DNA from: Actinomadura xylanilytica | Lineage (GTDB): Bacteria > Actinomycetota > Actinomycetes > Streptosporangiales > Streptosporangiaceae | Assembly (NCBI RefSeq): GCF_030283145.1 | Contig: NZ_JASNWE010000001.1 | Location: 804,690 to 868,689, forward strand | Direction of reading: 5' to 3' | Length of the DNA stretch: 64,000 bases | Shown here: in pieces, positions 36,028-45,026 of the stretch | How positions within the stretch are numbered: position 1 is the stretch's first letter | How the letters are laid out: every line of letters starts with the position of its first letter | Notes under the pieces: model-generated | Told to the model about the DNA's origin: nothing | Seen by the model: only the letters and a program-made list of their open reading frames with translations | Databases searched by the model: none | Program-made: the position numbers and the translations under genes

Positions 36028-36040
36028 TGACGTAGCGTCA
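36028..36040. promoter_or_regulatory. Candidate operator before the crotonase gene
   Basis: TGACG-TAG-CGTCA, a perfect 13-bp dyad ending five bases before the ATG of the enoyl-CoA hydratase. It would block the ribosome site or promoter. The divergent TetR protein is the likely binder. Confidence 0.45.
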
Positions 36041-36045
36041 CGGTC

Positions 36046-36810
36046 ATGAGCGATGTCCTTGTCCAGCGCGACGGCGCCTTCACCACCATCACCATGAACC
36101 GGCCGCGGCGGCGCAACGCGCTGTCCCGCGCGTTCCTGCTGTCCCTCACCGAGGCGTTCCGCGAGGTGGCGGACACCGACGCCCGCGGGATCGTCCTGGC
36201 GGCGGAGGGGCCAGTGTTCTCGGCCGGCCACGACTTCGCCGACCTGGCCGGCGCGTCCCACGCCGAGGTGCGGAGCCTGCTCCAGACCTGCACCGAGCTG
36301 ATGCGGACGATCCAGTCCGTGCCGCAGGTCGTGGTCGCCCGCGTCCACGCACTGGCCACCGCCGCGGGCTGCCAGCTCGTCGCGAGCTGCGACCTGGCGG
36401 TGGCCGCCGAGAGCGCCGGGTTCGCCGCCCCCGGCGGCAAGGGCGGCTGGTTCTGCCACACCCCGATGGTCCCGATCGCGCGCGGCGTCGGCCGGAAGCG
36501 GGCGGTGGAGATGGCCCTCACCGGCGAGGTGGTGGACGCCCGCACCGCCGCCGCGTGGGGCCTGATCAACTACGCGGTACCGGACGCCGAGCTCGGCGAG
36601 GCCACCCTCGCCCTGCTGACCCGGGCCACCCAGGGCAGCCCGAGCAGCAAGGCCCTCGGCAAGCAGGCGCTGTACGCCCAGCTCGACCGTCCCGAGGCCG
36701 ACGCCTACACCTACGCCATCGAGGTCATGGCCGCCGCCAGCCAGACCCCGGAGGCGCAGGAGGGCATGCGCGCGTTCCTGGACAAGCGCCGCCCCGACTG
36801 GCCCGCCTGA
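36046..36810 (+). CDS. Enoyl-CoA hydratase/isomerase (crotonase) family protein
   Basis: 254 residues. Crotonase features: ITMNRPRRRNALSRAFLLSL, the oxyanion-hole segment VFSAGHDFADLAG (about residues 60-72) and VHALATAAGCQLVASCDLAVA (about 100-120). One active-site Glu of true hydratases (in the G-G-C-E-L motif) is Gln here (GCQLVASCD), and the second region reads FAAPGGKGGWFC, so it may be an ECHDC3-like or isomerase member rather than a classical hydratase. ATG start. Divergent from the TetR gene. Confidence 0.87.
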   Translation: MSDVLVQRDGAFTTITMNRPRRRNALSRAFLLSLTEAFREVADTDARGIVLAAEGPVFSAGHDFADLAGASHAEVRSLLQTCTELMRTIQSVPQVVVARVHALATAAGCQLVASCDLAVAAESAGFAAPGGKGGWFCHTPMVPIARGVGRKRAVEMALTGEVVDARTAAAWGLINYAVPDAELGEATLALLTRATQGSPSSKALGKQALYAQLDRPEADAYTYAIEVMAAASQTPEAQEGMRAFLDKRRPDWPA

Positions 36811-36952
36811 CGCGGGCCCGCCGGGACGGCGCCAGGATCTCGGCGCGGCGCCGCGCGCGGGACGGGCTCCCGGGGATGTCGAGACCGGGGCCTCCGCTCC
36901 GACCTCTGCTGTGAGGGCCCGCACCCGGGGCCGCGAACGTGAGGAGCCGAAC

Positions 36953-37348
36953 GTGAAGTACATGCTGCTGATCTACGGAAACCCGGAGAACTGGGGGCAC
37001 CCGATGTTCCTGAACGTGCCCGAGAGCCTGGCGCTGCCGGCGGCCGAGCGCGCCGGGATGACCGCGCGGTTCGAGGAGCTGATCAAAGAGATCACCGAGT
37101 CCGGCGAGCTGGTCGGCGCGGAACCGCTGGCCGACCCGCTGAACACCCGGACCGTCCGGGTGCGCGGGGGCGTCGCGGCGACCACCGACGGGCCGTTCGT
37201 CGAGGCCAAGGAGCAGCTCGCCGGGTACTTCGTGGTCGACTGCGAGAGCCCCGGCCGGGCCGCCGAGATCGCGGCGCGGCTGCCCGACGCCCGGTTCGCC
37301 GCGGTCGAGGTGCGTCCGGTCATGGGCCCGTCCGGCCAGGAGATGTGA
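36953..37348 (+). CDS. YciI-like DGPF-domain protein
   Basis: 131 residues from the GTG at 36953 (GAGGAG upstream). A YCII ferredoxin-like domain with the diagnostic TTDGPFVEAKEQLAGYFVVD. The stop overlaps the next start (GTGA at 37345-37348), which couples it to the sigma factor. Association of DGPF proteins with ECF42-type sigma factors is established for actinobacteria; the biochemical role is not known. Confidence 0.92.
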   Translation: MKYMLLIYGNPENWGHPMFLNVPESLALPAAERAGMTARFEELIKEITESGELVGAEPLADPLNTRTVRVRGGVAATTDGPFVEAKEQLAGYFVVDCESPGRAAEIAARLPDARFAAVEVRPVMGPSGQEM

Positions 37349-38622
37349 CGACCGGGGCCGGGGTCGAGGACCTGCTGCGCCGGCTGGCGCCGCGGGTCCT
37401 CGGTGCGCTGGTGCGGCGGTTCGGGAACTTCGAGACCGCCGAGGACGCGATGCAGGAGGCGCTGCTGGCCGCCGCGACACGGTGGCCCGTGGACGGGACG
37501 CCCGTCGACCCGCGCGGCTGGCTGATCACGGTCGCGTCCCGCCGGATGGCCGACCAGCTCCGCAGCGAGGGCGCGCGCAGGCGGCGGGAGGAGGAGGCGG
37601 CGTCCCGGACGCCGCCGGACGACCTCCTCGCGCCCGCCGCCGACGCGGGCGGCCCGCGGGACCGGGACGACACCCTGACCCTGCTGACGCTGTGCTGCCA
37701 CCCCGCCCTCACCCCGGCCTCGCAGATCGCGCTCACCCTCCGCGCGGTCGGCGGTCTGAGCACGGCCCAGATCGCCCGCGCGTTCCTGGTGCCCGAGGCG
37801 ACTATGGCGCAGCGCGTCAGCCGCGCCAAGCAGCGGGTCAGGGCCGCGGGCGCCCGATTCCGGCCGCCGCCCGAGCACGAGCGGGGCGACCGGCTGCGGG
37901 CCGTCCTGCACGTGCTCTACCTGATCTTCACCGAGGGCCACACCGCCACGTCCGGCCCGGACCTGCACCGCGGCGAGCTGACCGCCGAGGCGATCCGGCT
38001 CGCCCGCGCCGTGCACCGGCGGCTGCCCGGCGACGGCGAGGTCGCCGGACTCCTCGCGCTGATGCTGCTGACCGACGCGCGCCGTCCGGCCCGCACCGGA
38101 CCGGACGGCGCGCTGGTCCCGCTCGCCGAGCAGGACCGCGGCCGGTGGCACCGGGAGTCGGTGGACGAGGGCGTCGCCCTGGTCGCCCGCGCCCTGGACC
38201 GCACGCCGCTCGGCCCGTACCAGCTCCAGGCCGCCATCGCCGCCGTCCACGCGGAGGCCGCGCGCGCCGAGGACACCGACTGGCCGCAGATCCTCGCCCT
38301 GTACGGGCTGCTCGAGCGGCTCGCCCCCAACCCCATGGTCACCCTCAACCACGCCGTCGCGGTCGCCATGGTGCGGGGGCCGCGGGCCGGGCTGGACCTG
38401 CTCGTCCCGCTCGGCTCCGACGACCGGATGAGCGGGCACCACCGCCTCCACGCGGTACGGGCGCACCTGCTGGAGATGGCGGGCGACCACCGGGGCGCGC
38501 TGGGGTCCTACCGGACGGCGGCGCGCCTGACCACCAGCATCCCCGAGCAGCGCTACCTTCGGAGCCGGGCGCGACGCCTCCCGGGCGGGGTCCTGCGGCC
38601 CCCGCCGGACGGTCGTACGTAG
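37345..38622 (+). CDS. ECF42-type RNA polymerase sigma factor with C-terminal TPR-like extension
   Basis: 425 residues. Sigma region 2 (about 1-75: RVLGALVRRFGNFETAEDAMQEA) and region 4 (about 110-170: LRAVGGLSTAQIARAFLVPEATMAQRVSRAK, given in part) are followed by a 250-residue helical extension (LYLIFTEGHTAT and LNHAVAVAMVRGP are typical). This extension and the coupled DGPF gene define the ECF42 group, which has no anti-sigma factor. GTG start overlapping the DGPF stop. Its last three bases overlap the 3' end of the convergent tRNA-Met gene. Confidence 0.93.
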   Translation: MTTGAGVEDLLRRLAPRVLGALVRRFGNFETAEDAMQEALLAAATRWPVDGTPVDPRGWLITVASRRMADQLRSEGARRRREEEAASRTPPDDLLAPAADAGGPRDRDDTLTLLTLCCHPALTPASQIALTLRAVGGLSTAQIARAFLVPEATMAQRVSRAKQRVRAAGARFRPPPEHERGDRLRAVLHVLYLIFTEGHTATSGPDLHRGELTAEAIRLARAVHRRLPGDGEVAGLLALMLLTDARRPARTGPDGALVPLAEQDRGRWHRESVDEGVALVARALDRTPLGPYQLQAAIAAVHAEAARAEDTDWPQILALYGLLERLAPNPMVTLNHAVAVAMVRGPRAGLDLLVPLGSDDRMSGHHRLHAVRAHLLEMAGDHRGALGSYRTAARLTTSIPEQRYLRSRARRLPGGVLRPPPDGRT

Positions 38623-38693
38623 GGCGGGCGGGACTCGAACCCGCGGCCCAGGAATTATGAGTTCCCTGCTCTAACCAGCTGAGCTACCGCCCC
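38620..38693 (-). tRNA. tRNA-Met (CAT)
   Basis: The minus strand folds as a full cloverleaf: acceptor GGGGCGG/CCGCCCT (G-T closing pair), D arm GCTC-AGCTGGTTA-GAGC, anticodon arm GGGAA-CTCATAA-TTCCT with anticodon CAT, T arm GCGGG-TTCGAGT-CCCGC. CCA is not encoded. Lack of three GC pairs in the anticodon stem means elongator type; tRNA-Ile2 (CAT with lysidine) cannot be fully excluded. Confidence 0.92.
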
Positions 38694-38859
38694 CGGGCAG
38701 CCCCCGCGAAGTGAGAGAAGAGATAGGGGCGCGCCGTAGGTCATCTTAGCGGCGGGGTCTCGGCCGGGGCCACCGCGAAGGAGATCTCCACCTTTGGTCG
38801 GACGATGTCATACCTCCAGGCGAGTGACGCCCGAGGTGACCGGTCGGTAGGGTCCGCCT

Positions 38860-39564
38860 ATGCCACGACTCCGCGCTCGCCTCGTCCCCCTCGTACCTGC
38901 GATGTTCGCCCTGGTCATGGCCGGTGCGTGCGACGGAGGGGGCGGCGGCGGGTCGGACCGGCCCAGAGCCGCGGCGTTCGACGGCGCCGCGACGCTGCGC
39001 GAGGCGTCGGCCGCGATGGCCCGGCTGAAGAGCGTCAACGTCCGGATGTCGACGGCGGACAAACCCCCGATCATGGTGCAGGGCGCCGACATCAAGCTGC
39101 TCAAGAGCGGGGACGCCGAGGGCACGCTGACCGTCGCGCAGTCCGGGCAGACCGTCGAGATGAAGATCGTCGCGCTGGGCGAGAGCATCTACCTCGACGC
39201 CGGGACGGGCGGCTGGCGCAAGGTGTCCAAGACGCTCGCGGCGGCGATGTACGACCCGTCCGCGGCGCTCGACCCGGACCGGGGCATCGCCAAGCTGCTG
39301 GCCTCGGCGACGGGGGCCAAGGCCGAGGCCGAGGAGAGGATCGGCGGCAAGGACGCCTACCGGGTGCGCGCGACGCTGGCCAAGGACGACCTCGGCCGGC
39401 TGGTGCCGGGCATCGGCGAGGACGTCGCCGGGCAGGTGTGGGTGGGCAAGGCCGACCACCGGCTGCTCAAGGTCAAGGGCAACGTCCCGAGTAACGGGAA
39501 GGGCACGGTGACCATCGACTTCACCGAGTTCGACGCCCCGTACAAGATCAGCGCGCCGAAGTGA
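38860..39564 (+). CDS. LppX/LprA/F/G-family lipoprotein
   Basis: 234 residues. A signal peptide ends at a lipobox (LVMAGAC, Cys near residue 25) followed by a Gly linker. The rest matches the LppX_LprAFG fold, a half-barrel with a hydrophobic cavity ([38 protein letters not shown]). In mycobacteria LprG carries triacylated lipids and glycolipids and works with the P55 exporter. Here the stop overlaps the start of an MFS exporter by 4 bp (GTGA), the same arrangement as lprG-p55. Confidence 0.9.
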   Translation: MPRLRARLVPLVPAMFALVMAGACDGGGGGGSDRPRAAAFDGAATLREASAAMARLKSVNVRMSTADKPPIMVQGADIKLLKSGDAEGTLTVAQSGQTVEMKIVALGESIYLDAGTGGWRKVSKTLAAAMYDPSAALDPDRGIAKLLASATGAKAEAEERIGGKDAYRVRATLAKDDLGRLVPGIGEDVAGQVWVGKADHRLLKVKGNVPSNGKGTVTIDFTEFDAPYKISAPK

Positions 39565-41078
39565 CCCGGCGCCGCCTCGCGGTCGGGGTCGGCGGCACCG
39601 TGGTGCTGCTGGCCGCGCTCGACGCCTACGTCGTCACCACGATCCTGGTGGCGGTGGTCGAGGACCTCGGCATCCCGGTGAACCGGCTGGAGCGGGTGAC
39701 GCCCGTCCTGACCGGGTTCCTCCTCGGGTACGTGGCGGCGATGCCGCTGCTCGGGCAGCTCTCCGACCGGTTCGGGCGGCGGCCCGTACTCCAGGCGTGC
39801 CTGTTCTTCTTCGCGGTCGGGTCGGCGGTCACCGCACTGGCGCACGGGGTGCCCGTGCTGACCGCCGGGCGGGTGGTCCAGGGCATCGCCGGCGGCGCGC
39901 TGCTGCCGGTGACGATGGCCCTCGCGAGCGACCTGTGGGACGAGCGGCAGCGTCCGGTGGTGCTGGGCGGGGTCGGGGCCGCGCAGGAACTCGGCAGCGT
40001 CCTCGGACCGCTCTACGGGGCGGGGATCGCGGCGGCGCTCGACTGGCGCTGGATCTTCTGGATCAACCTTCCGCTGGCCGCCGCGGCGATGGTCGCGGTG
40101 CACCTCTCGGTGCCGGGCGGCCGGAAGGAGGGGCCGCGCGGCGGCGTGGACGTGGTGGGCGGCCTGCTGCTCGCGCTCGGCCTCGGGCTCCTGGTCTGCG
40201 GCGTCTACAACCCCGAGCCGGAGAGGTCGGCGCTGCCGCCGTGGGGCGTCCCGGTGATCGCGGCCGGGCTGGTGGCGCTGGCGGCGTTCGTGCTGTGGGA
40301 GGTCCGGACGCGGACGCGGCTGCTCGACCTCGGCGGCGTGCGGCGCGGGCCGCTGCTGGCGACGCTGGGGGTGAGCCTGCTGTCGGGCGCGGCGCTGATG
40401 GTGACGCTGGTCGACGTGGTGCTGGTCGCGCAGACGCTGCTCGGCAGGGACGCGTTCGGCGGCGCGCTGCTGCTGACCCGGTTCCTGGTGGCACTGCCGG
40501 TCGCGGCGGTGCTGGGCGGGGTGGCCGCGCGCCGGTTCGGCGAGCGGTGGCCGATGGCCGCCGGGCTCGCGCTGGCCGCCGGCGGCTACCTGCTGATCGC
40601 GGGCTGGCCCGCCGACCTGGAGGCCGCCTCGTACGGGGCGCTGCCCCGGCTGGACGTCGACCTGGTGGTGACGGGCTTCGGCCTCGGGCTGGTGATCGCG
40701 CCGGTGTCGTCGGCGGCGCTGCGGTTCGTCCCGGCGACGCAGCACGGCGTGGCGTCGGCGGCGGTGGTGGTGGCGCGGATGATGGGGATGCTGCTCGGCA
40801 TCTCGGCGTTGTCGGCGTGGGGCTTCCACCGGTTCCACGCGCTGACCGCCGAGCTGAGGCCGCCGCTGCCGTTCCTGATGTCCAAGGCGGAGTTCAAGCA
40901 CGAGATGGCGGCCTACACGGCGGCGGTGCAGGACGCGCTGCGGGCCGAGTACCAGGAGATCTTCTGGATCACCGCCGGCCTGTGCGCGCTCGGGGCGGTG
41001 CTGGCGCTGGCGGTGCGCGGGCCCGCTGATGAGCCCGGTTCCTCCCCCTCGTCCCGGGAACGACACTTGACACACTGA
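39561..41078 (+). CDS. MFS transporter (DHA2 type; P55-like partner of the lipoprotein)
   Basis: 505 residues with about 14 membrane segments. MFS motif A is [16 protein letters not shown]; motif C region is [19 protein letters not shown]. The overlap with the LprG-like gene and the order lipoprotein-then-transporter match the mycobacterial lprG-Rv1410c operon, whose products move triacylglycerol and lipoarabinomannan-type lipids to the cell surface. A similar job here is inferred from order and family only. GTG start. Confidence 0.88.
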   Translation: MTRRRLAVGVGGTVVLLAALDAYVVTTILVAVVEDLGIPVNRLERVTPVLTGFLLGYVAAMPLLGQLSDRFGRRPVLQACLFFFAVGSAVTALAHGVPVLTAGRVVQGIAGGALLPVTMALASDLWDERQRPVVLGGVGAAQELGSVLGPLYGAGIAAALDWRWIFWINLPLAAAAMVAVHLSVPGGRKEGPRGGVDVVGGLLLALGLGLLVCGVYNPEPERSALPPWGVPVIAAGLVALAAFVLWEVRTRTRLLDLGGVRRGPLLATLGVSLLSGAALMVTLVDVVLVAQTLLGRDAFGGALLLTRFLVALPVAAVLGGVAARRFGERWPMAAGLALAAGGYLLIAGWPADLEAASYGALPRLDVDLVVTGFGLGLVIAPVSSAALRFVPATQHGVASAAVVVARMMGMLLGISALSAWGFHRFHALTAELRPPLPFLMSKAEFKHEMAAYTAAVQDALRAEYQEIFWITAGLCALGAVLALAVRGPADEPGSSPSSRERHLTH

Positions 41079-41112
41079 TCTCCCGATACGAGGCTGTCCC
41101 GGACCGGCTTAG

Positions 41113-41126
41113 TGACCGCTTGGTCA
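41113..41126. promoter_or_regulatory. Candidate TetR-type operator before the esterase gene
   Basis: TGACC-GCTT-GGTCA, a 14-bp palindrome 38 bp upstream of the esterase ATG. Read on the other strand it contains CCAAGCG, the half-site also found in the palindrome before the acyl-CoA ligase at 8637-8652. A common lipid regulator in trans is possible. Confidence 0.4.
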
Positions 41127-41163
41127 GTAGGCCGGCCCGCCGGCACCGCGTGGGAGGTCGCAG

Positions 41164-42180
41164 ATGGACCCCGTGATCGAATCCCGTCCGGGCGCCACCG
41201 TGCGCGCGCGGCTGACCGCGCGCGGCCTGAGGCTCACGGCCCGCCCGCTGCTGTCATGGTGGCCGCTCGGCCCGCGCGGGCTGCGCCCGGCGTTCGCGAT
41301 CGACCTGGCCGCGCCGCTGGCGCTCCCGGCGCCGCGGTGGGCGCGGGTCGAGCCGGTCCCGTTCGGCGACTTCCGGGCCGAGTGGGTCTCGGCGCCGGAC
41401 CCGTCCGGCACGGGCACCTCGGATGCGGGCGGGCGGGCGGTGCTGTACTTCCACGGCGGCGGGTTCTTCTCCTGCGGGCTCCGGACGCACCGGCGGCTGG
41501 TCGCGCGGATCTCGGCGACGTCGGGCGCGCCGGTCCTGTCGGTGGCGTACCGGCAGCTTCCCGCCGCGCCGCTCGCGGTGTCGGTGGCCGACTGCGTGCG
41601 CGCCTACCGGTGGCTGCTCGACCGGGGGTACGCGCCCGGACGGATCGTCGTCGCGGGCGACTCCGCCGGCGGCTTCCTGGCGTTCGCCGCGACGATGCAG
41701 GCGCTGGCCGAGGGGCTGCCGTCGCCGGGCGGCATCGTGGCGCTGGCCCCGCTGACCGACCTGGACCACACCAGCAAGGTCGCGCACGAGAACGCGCGGC
41801 TGGACGCCTACCTGCCGGCGCGGCGGGTGGAGCGGCTGGCGGGCCTGCTGACCGAGGGCGCGGTACCACTCGATCCGATGGCGTCGCCGGTGAACGGGCC
41901 GCTGGAGGGACTCCCGCCGGTGCTCATCCAGGTGGGATCGACCGAGATGCTGCTGCCGGACGCCGAACTGATGGCGGGACGGCTGGCACGGGCCGGGGTG
42001 CCGTGCCGGCTCCAGGTCTGGGAAGGGCAGGTCCACGTGTTCCAGGTCTTCGCGGACCTGGTGCCGGAGGGGCTGGCCGCGCTGCACGAGGTGGGCGCGT
42101 TCGTCCGCGAGCACACGGCGGCGAAGGCGGCCCCGGTGCGGCGCCGCACCCGCCGCCGCGCGAAGGACGTCGCCGCGTAG
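41164..42180 (+). CDS. Alpha/beta hydrolase of the hormone-sensitive lipase group
   Basis: 338 residues. The HSL oxyanion motif is YFHGGGFFSCG (about residue 95), the nucleophile elbow VVAGDSAGGFLAF (about 163), with the acid Asp region LLPDAELMAG and a catalytic His in GQVHVFQVF. No signal peptide; a basic tail of 15 residues ends it. ATG with GGGAGG. It hydrolyses acyl esters; next to a triacylglycerol synthase and a lipid-export pair it may mobilise stored lipid. Confidence 0.9.
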   Translation: MDPVIESRPGATVRARLTARGLRLTARPLLSWWPLGPRGLRPAFAIDLAAPLALPAPRWARVEPVPFGDFRAEWVSAPDPSGTGTSDAGGRAVLYFHGGGFFSCGLRTHRRLVARISATSGAPVLSVAYRQLPAAPLAVSVADCVRAYRWLLDRGYAPGRIVVAGDSAGGFLAFAATMQALAEGLPSPGGIVALAPLTDLDHTSKVAHENARLDAYLPARRVERLAGLLTEGAVPLDPMASPVNGPLEGLPPVLIQVGSTEMLLPDAELMAGRLARAGVPCRLQVWEGQVHVFQVFADLVPEGLAALHEVGAFVREHTAAKAAPVRRRTRRRAKDVAA

Positions 42181-42249
42181 CACCGCGCCACCGCGTAGCA
42201 CCGCGCCACCGCGTAGCACCGCGTCACCGCGTAGCACCGCGTCACCGCA
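42181..42249 (+). repeat. 18-bp tandem repeat directly after the esterase stop codon
   Basis: Three full copies and one partial copy of CACCGCGYCACCGCGTAG, period 18, directly abut the esterase TAG. Since 18 is a multiple of three, every copy carries an in-frame TAG, so changes in copy number cannot extend the protein. It looks like slippage expansion of the gene's end. Confidence 0.8.
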
Positions 42250-42414
42250 CAGGGCCCCGAATGGGCCCCACACAAAGGACATCGCGGACATAAGTCGCCG
42301 CTCGCCGGGTAGCGGCGGGAACGGATGGCCGTATGCGGCCGGACCCGGACGGCACCCCGTCCCCACCGCCCGCGTTCCCCCTGCGACCCCCAACGGAAAA
42401 GAGATGGTGAGGCC
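42250..42414. other. Gene-free leader before the acyltransferase
   Basis: The stretch has no convincing ORF or hairpin. A GAGATGGTGAGG segment just before the GTG at 42415 supplies the ribosome site. Nothing else recognised. Confidence 0.4.
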
Positions 42415-43794
42415 GTGCAACGGATGAGCGGACTGGACGCCAGCTTCTACCTCCTGGAGGACGAGAACACCCCCCTGCACGTGGCGTCGGTGGTCGTGTT
42501 CGAGGGGCCCGCCCCTTCCTACGGCGACCTGATCCGGACGATCGTCGGCAAGCTCCCCCAAGTCCCGCGCTACCGGCAGCGCGTCCACCCGGTGCCCCTG
42601 CACCTGGGGCGGCCCGTCTGGGCCGACGACCCCCACTTCCAGATCCTCTACCACGTCCGGCACACCGCGCTTCCGGCGCCGGGCAACGACGAGCAGTTGC
42701 GCAACCTGGCCGGGCGGATCCTCGCGCAGCGGCTCGACCCCGCCAAGCCGCTCTGGGAGATCTGGCTGGTCGAGGGGCTGACCGGCGGGCGCTGGGCGAT
42801 GATCGTCAAGGTGCACCACTGCATGGTGGACGGCGTCGCCGGGATGGACCTGGCGACCGTGCTGTTCGACCTGTCCCCCGAGCACGAGCCGCCCGCCGAG
42901 ACCGCCCGCTGGGAGCCGGAGGCCCCGCCGTCCGGGCTCGACCTGCTGGTCGACTCGGCCCAGCGCGGGCTCACCTCGCCCGTCCGGCAGCTCGGCGACG
43001 TCGCGCGCAGCACCGTGATGCCGGAGGCGCGGCAGCTCCGCGACTTCGCGGCCGGGCTGCGCCGGGCCGCCGCCCGGTTCGCCCGCCCGTCGGCGGGGTC
43101 GCTGAACGGGCCGATCGGCCCGCACCGCCGCTGGTGCTGGCAGCAGGTGCCGCTCGGCGAGGCCAAGGCGATCCGCGCGGCGCTCGGCGGGACGATCAAC
43201 GACGTCGTCCTGGCCTCGGTCACCGCCGGGTACCGTGACCTGCTGAACGGGCGCGGCGACCTCGCCGGGGACACCGTGGTGCGGTCGGCGGTGCCGGTCT
43301 CACTGCGCGCCGCCGACGAGCACGGCGTGCTCGACAACCGGGTCGCGGCGGTGTTCGTGAACCTGCCGGTGGGCGTCGATGATCCGCTGGAGCGGCTGCG
43401 CCGCGTCCGCGAGCAGACCGACGACGTCAAGCGCAGCAACCAGGCGGCCGGGACCCAGACCCTCACCCGGCTGACCGACACGGCCGTGGCGCCCGCCCTG
43501 CTGTCGCTCGGCGCCCGCCTCCCGATCCGGCTGCGGCAGGATCTCGTGCAGACGGTGACGACGAACGTGCCGGGCCCGAACTTCCCGCTGTACGTACTCG
43601 GCCGCAGGGTGCTGGAGATGCACCCGTACGTGCCGCTGACCGGCGGCATCCGGGCGGCGACGGCGATCGTGTCGTACTGCGGGTCGCTGCACTTCGGCAT
43701 CACGGGCGATTTCGACGCCATGCCCGATCTGGACGTGCTGGCCAAGGGCGTCCAGGGCGGTTTCGACGAGCTGGCAAGGGCCGCCGGGGGCTGA
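42415..43794 (+). CDS. Wax ester synthase/diacylglycerol acyltransferase (WS/DGAT)
   Basis: 459 residues from the GTG at 42415 (an ATG at 42424 is possible). N-terminal MSGLDASFYLLEDENTPLHV and the catalytic HHxxxDG as VKVHHCMVDGVAG (about residue 135) are diagnostic; NDVVLASVTAGYRDLL and TTNVPGPNFPLYVLGR lie in the C-terminal domain. It joins fatty acyl-CoA to diacylglycerol or alcohols to make storage lipid. It follows an esterase and an LprG-P55-like pair on the same strand. Confidence 0.95.
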   Translation: MQRMSGLDASFYLLEDENTPLHVASVVVFEGPAPSYGDLIRTIVGKLPQVPRYRQRVHPVPLHLGRPVWADDPHFQILYHVRHTALPAPGNDEQLRNLAGRILAQRLDPAKPLWEIWLVEGLTGGRWAMIVKVHHCMVDGVAGMDLATVLFDLSPEHEPPAETARWEPEAPPSGLDLLVDSAQRGLTSPVRQLGDVARSTVMPEARQLRDFAAGLRRAAARFARPSAGSLNGPIGPHRRWCWQQVPLGEAKAIRAALGGTINDVVLASVTAGYRDLLNGRGDLAGDTVVRSAVPVSLRAADEHGVLDNRVAAVFVNLPVGVDDPLERLRRVREQTDDVKRSNQAAGTQTLTRLTDTAVAPALLSLGARLPIRLRQDLVQTVTTNVPGPNFPLYVLGRRVLEMHPYVPLTGGIRAATAIVSYCGSLHFGITGDFDAMPDLDVLAKGVQGGFDELARAAGG

Positions 43795-43899
43795 GAATCG
43801 CCGGCCGCGGGCCCTGTGCCGATCGGCGGCCCCGGGAATATCCTGGAATCCGATGGCCAACGGCCTCTCACCGGGAAGGTATCCCCGGGGAGGTGACGC

Positions 43900-44517
43900 G
43901 TGATGAGCAGGTTCGGTGCCGGTCCGGCGGTCCGGCCGTCCGATCGGCTGCGGCGCCGGCTCGGCCTGGAGCGCAACGATCTGCGCCGCCGGGTCGACCG
44001 GTTCCAGCGGCTGATCGCGCTCGTCCTGCTGCTGGTCCTGCTGGCCGCGGCGCCGCCGCTGGCCGCCTGGGCGGCCGGCTGGTCCTACCGGCAGGGCTCG
44101 CGGGCCGAGCGGGCCGAGCGGGCCGACCGGCACCAGGTGGTCGCGACCGTGCAGAGCACCGGCGGCATCGGCTCGGTCGGCGACCGCTACGTCCATGAGA
44201 CCGTGCGGGCGCAGTGGCCGGGCCCCGGCGGCAAGGTGAAGTCCGGGTCACTGCCGAGTTGGCAGGACGCCAAGGACGGCGCGCGGCGGCAGATCTGGAT
44301 CGACCGGGAGGGCGAGCCGACCGTCCGGCCGCGCGCGCACAACCGGACGCTCACCGACGCCGCGTACGCGGGCTTCGCGGGCGTCCTGGTGGCGGGGCTC
44401 CCGCTGCTGCTGGCGTACGGAGTGCTGCGGCGGCGCTGCGACCGGTACCGCGACGCCCTGTGGGAGGCCGACTGGGCCCGGATGGACGCCGACGCGGGGC
44501 GCAACCGCCCGTCCTGA
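43900..44517 (+). CDS. Rv1733c-like two-helix membrane protein
   Basis: 205 residues, GTG (or ATG at 43903) with GGGGAGG upstream. A basic N-terminus, membrane helix LIALVLLLVLLAAAPPLAAW (about 50-70), a central extracytoplasmic part with VHETVRAQWPGPGG, and a second helix (AAYAGFAGVLVAGLPLLLAYGV; about 152-173, shown in part). This is the layout of actinobacterial Rv1733c-family proteins, whose function is unknown. No clear operon partner. Confidence 0.75.
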   Translation: MMSRFGAGPAVRPSDRLRRRLGLERNDLRRRVDRFQRLIALVLLLVLLAAAPPLAAWAAGWSYRQGSRAERAERADRHQVVATVQSTGGIGSVGDRYVHETVRAQWPGPGGKVKSGSLPSWQDAKDGARRQIWIDREGEPTVRPRAHNRTLTDAAYAGFAGVLVAGLPLLLAYGVLRRRCDRYRDALWEADWARMDADAGRNRPS

Positions 44518-44552
44518 ACCGCCCGTCCCGAACCGCCCGCCGGTCCACAGCG

Positions 44553-45026
44553 TCAGCTTGACGCGACGAGGCGGGCGGCGATCCGGTCGAGCGCGGCCAG
44601 GTCGCCCCCCGGGAGGTCGTGGAGGGCCGGGAGCGGGGTGTCCAGGATGCGCTCGGCCTCGTCCGCCGCGGCCCGCCCGGCCGCGGTGACCGACACGATC
44701 TTGGACCGGCGGTCGCCGGGGTTCGGCGCCCGCTCGGCCAGGCCGCGCTTGACCAGGTCCTCCACCACCAGCGTGGTGTAGGGACGGTCGGTCAGCAGCC
44801 CCTCCGCCAGCTCGCCGAGCGTGGTCGGGCCGGCGGCGATGCGGCGCAGGGCCTTGACCCGGAAGAAGCTCAGGCCGAGCGCCTCGGTCACCTCCCGCCG
44901 CCGGTCGCCGCGCTCGTGCATCAGGATGCGCAGGTTGCGCCACGCCCGCCCGGCGGCGTCCGCGTCGGGCGGGCCGCCCCGCGCGGGTGCGGGGTCGGCG
45001 GTGGCGTCGGGCGGGGATGCGGTCAT
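44553..45026 (-). CDS. MarR-family transcriptional regulator
   Basis: 157 residues. Winged helix: ALGLSFFRVKALRRIAAGPT, TLGELAEGLLTDRPYTTLVV, LVKRGLAERAPNPGDRRSKI. Its ATG overlaps the efflux-pump stop (ATGA), so the pump gene is translated first and the regulator limits the operon by feedback through the dyad at 46479-46509. Ligand probably a pump substrate. Confidence 0.92.
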   Translation of the reverse strand: MTASPPDATADPAPARGGPPDADAAGRAWRNLRILMHERGDRRREVTEALGLSFFRVKALRRIAAGPTTLGELAEGLLTDRPYTTLVVEDLVKRGLAERAPNPGDRRSKIVSVTAAGRAAADEAERILDTPLPALHDLPGGDLAALDRIAARLVASS

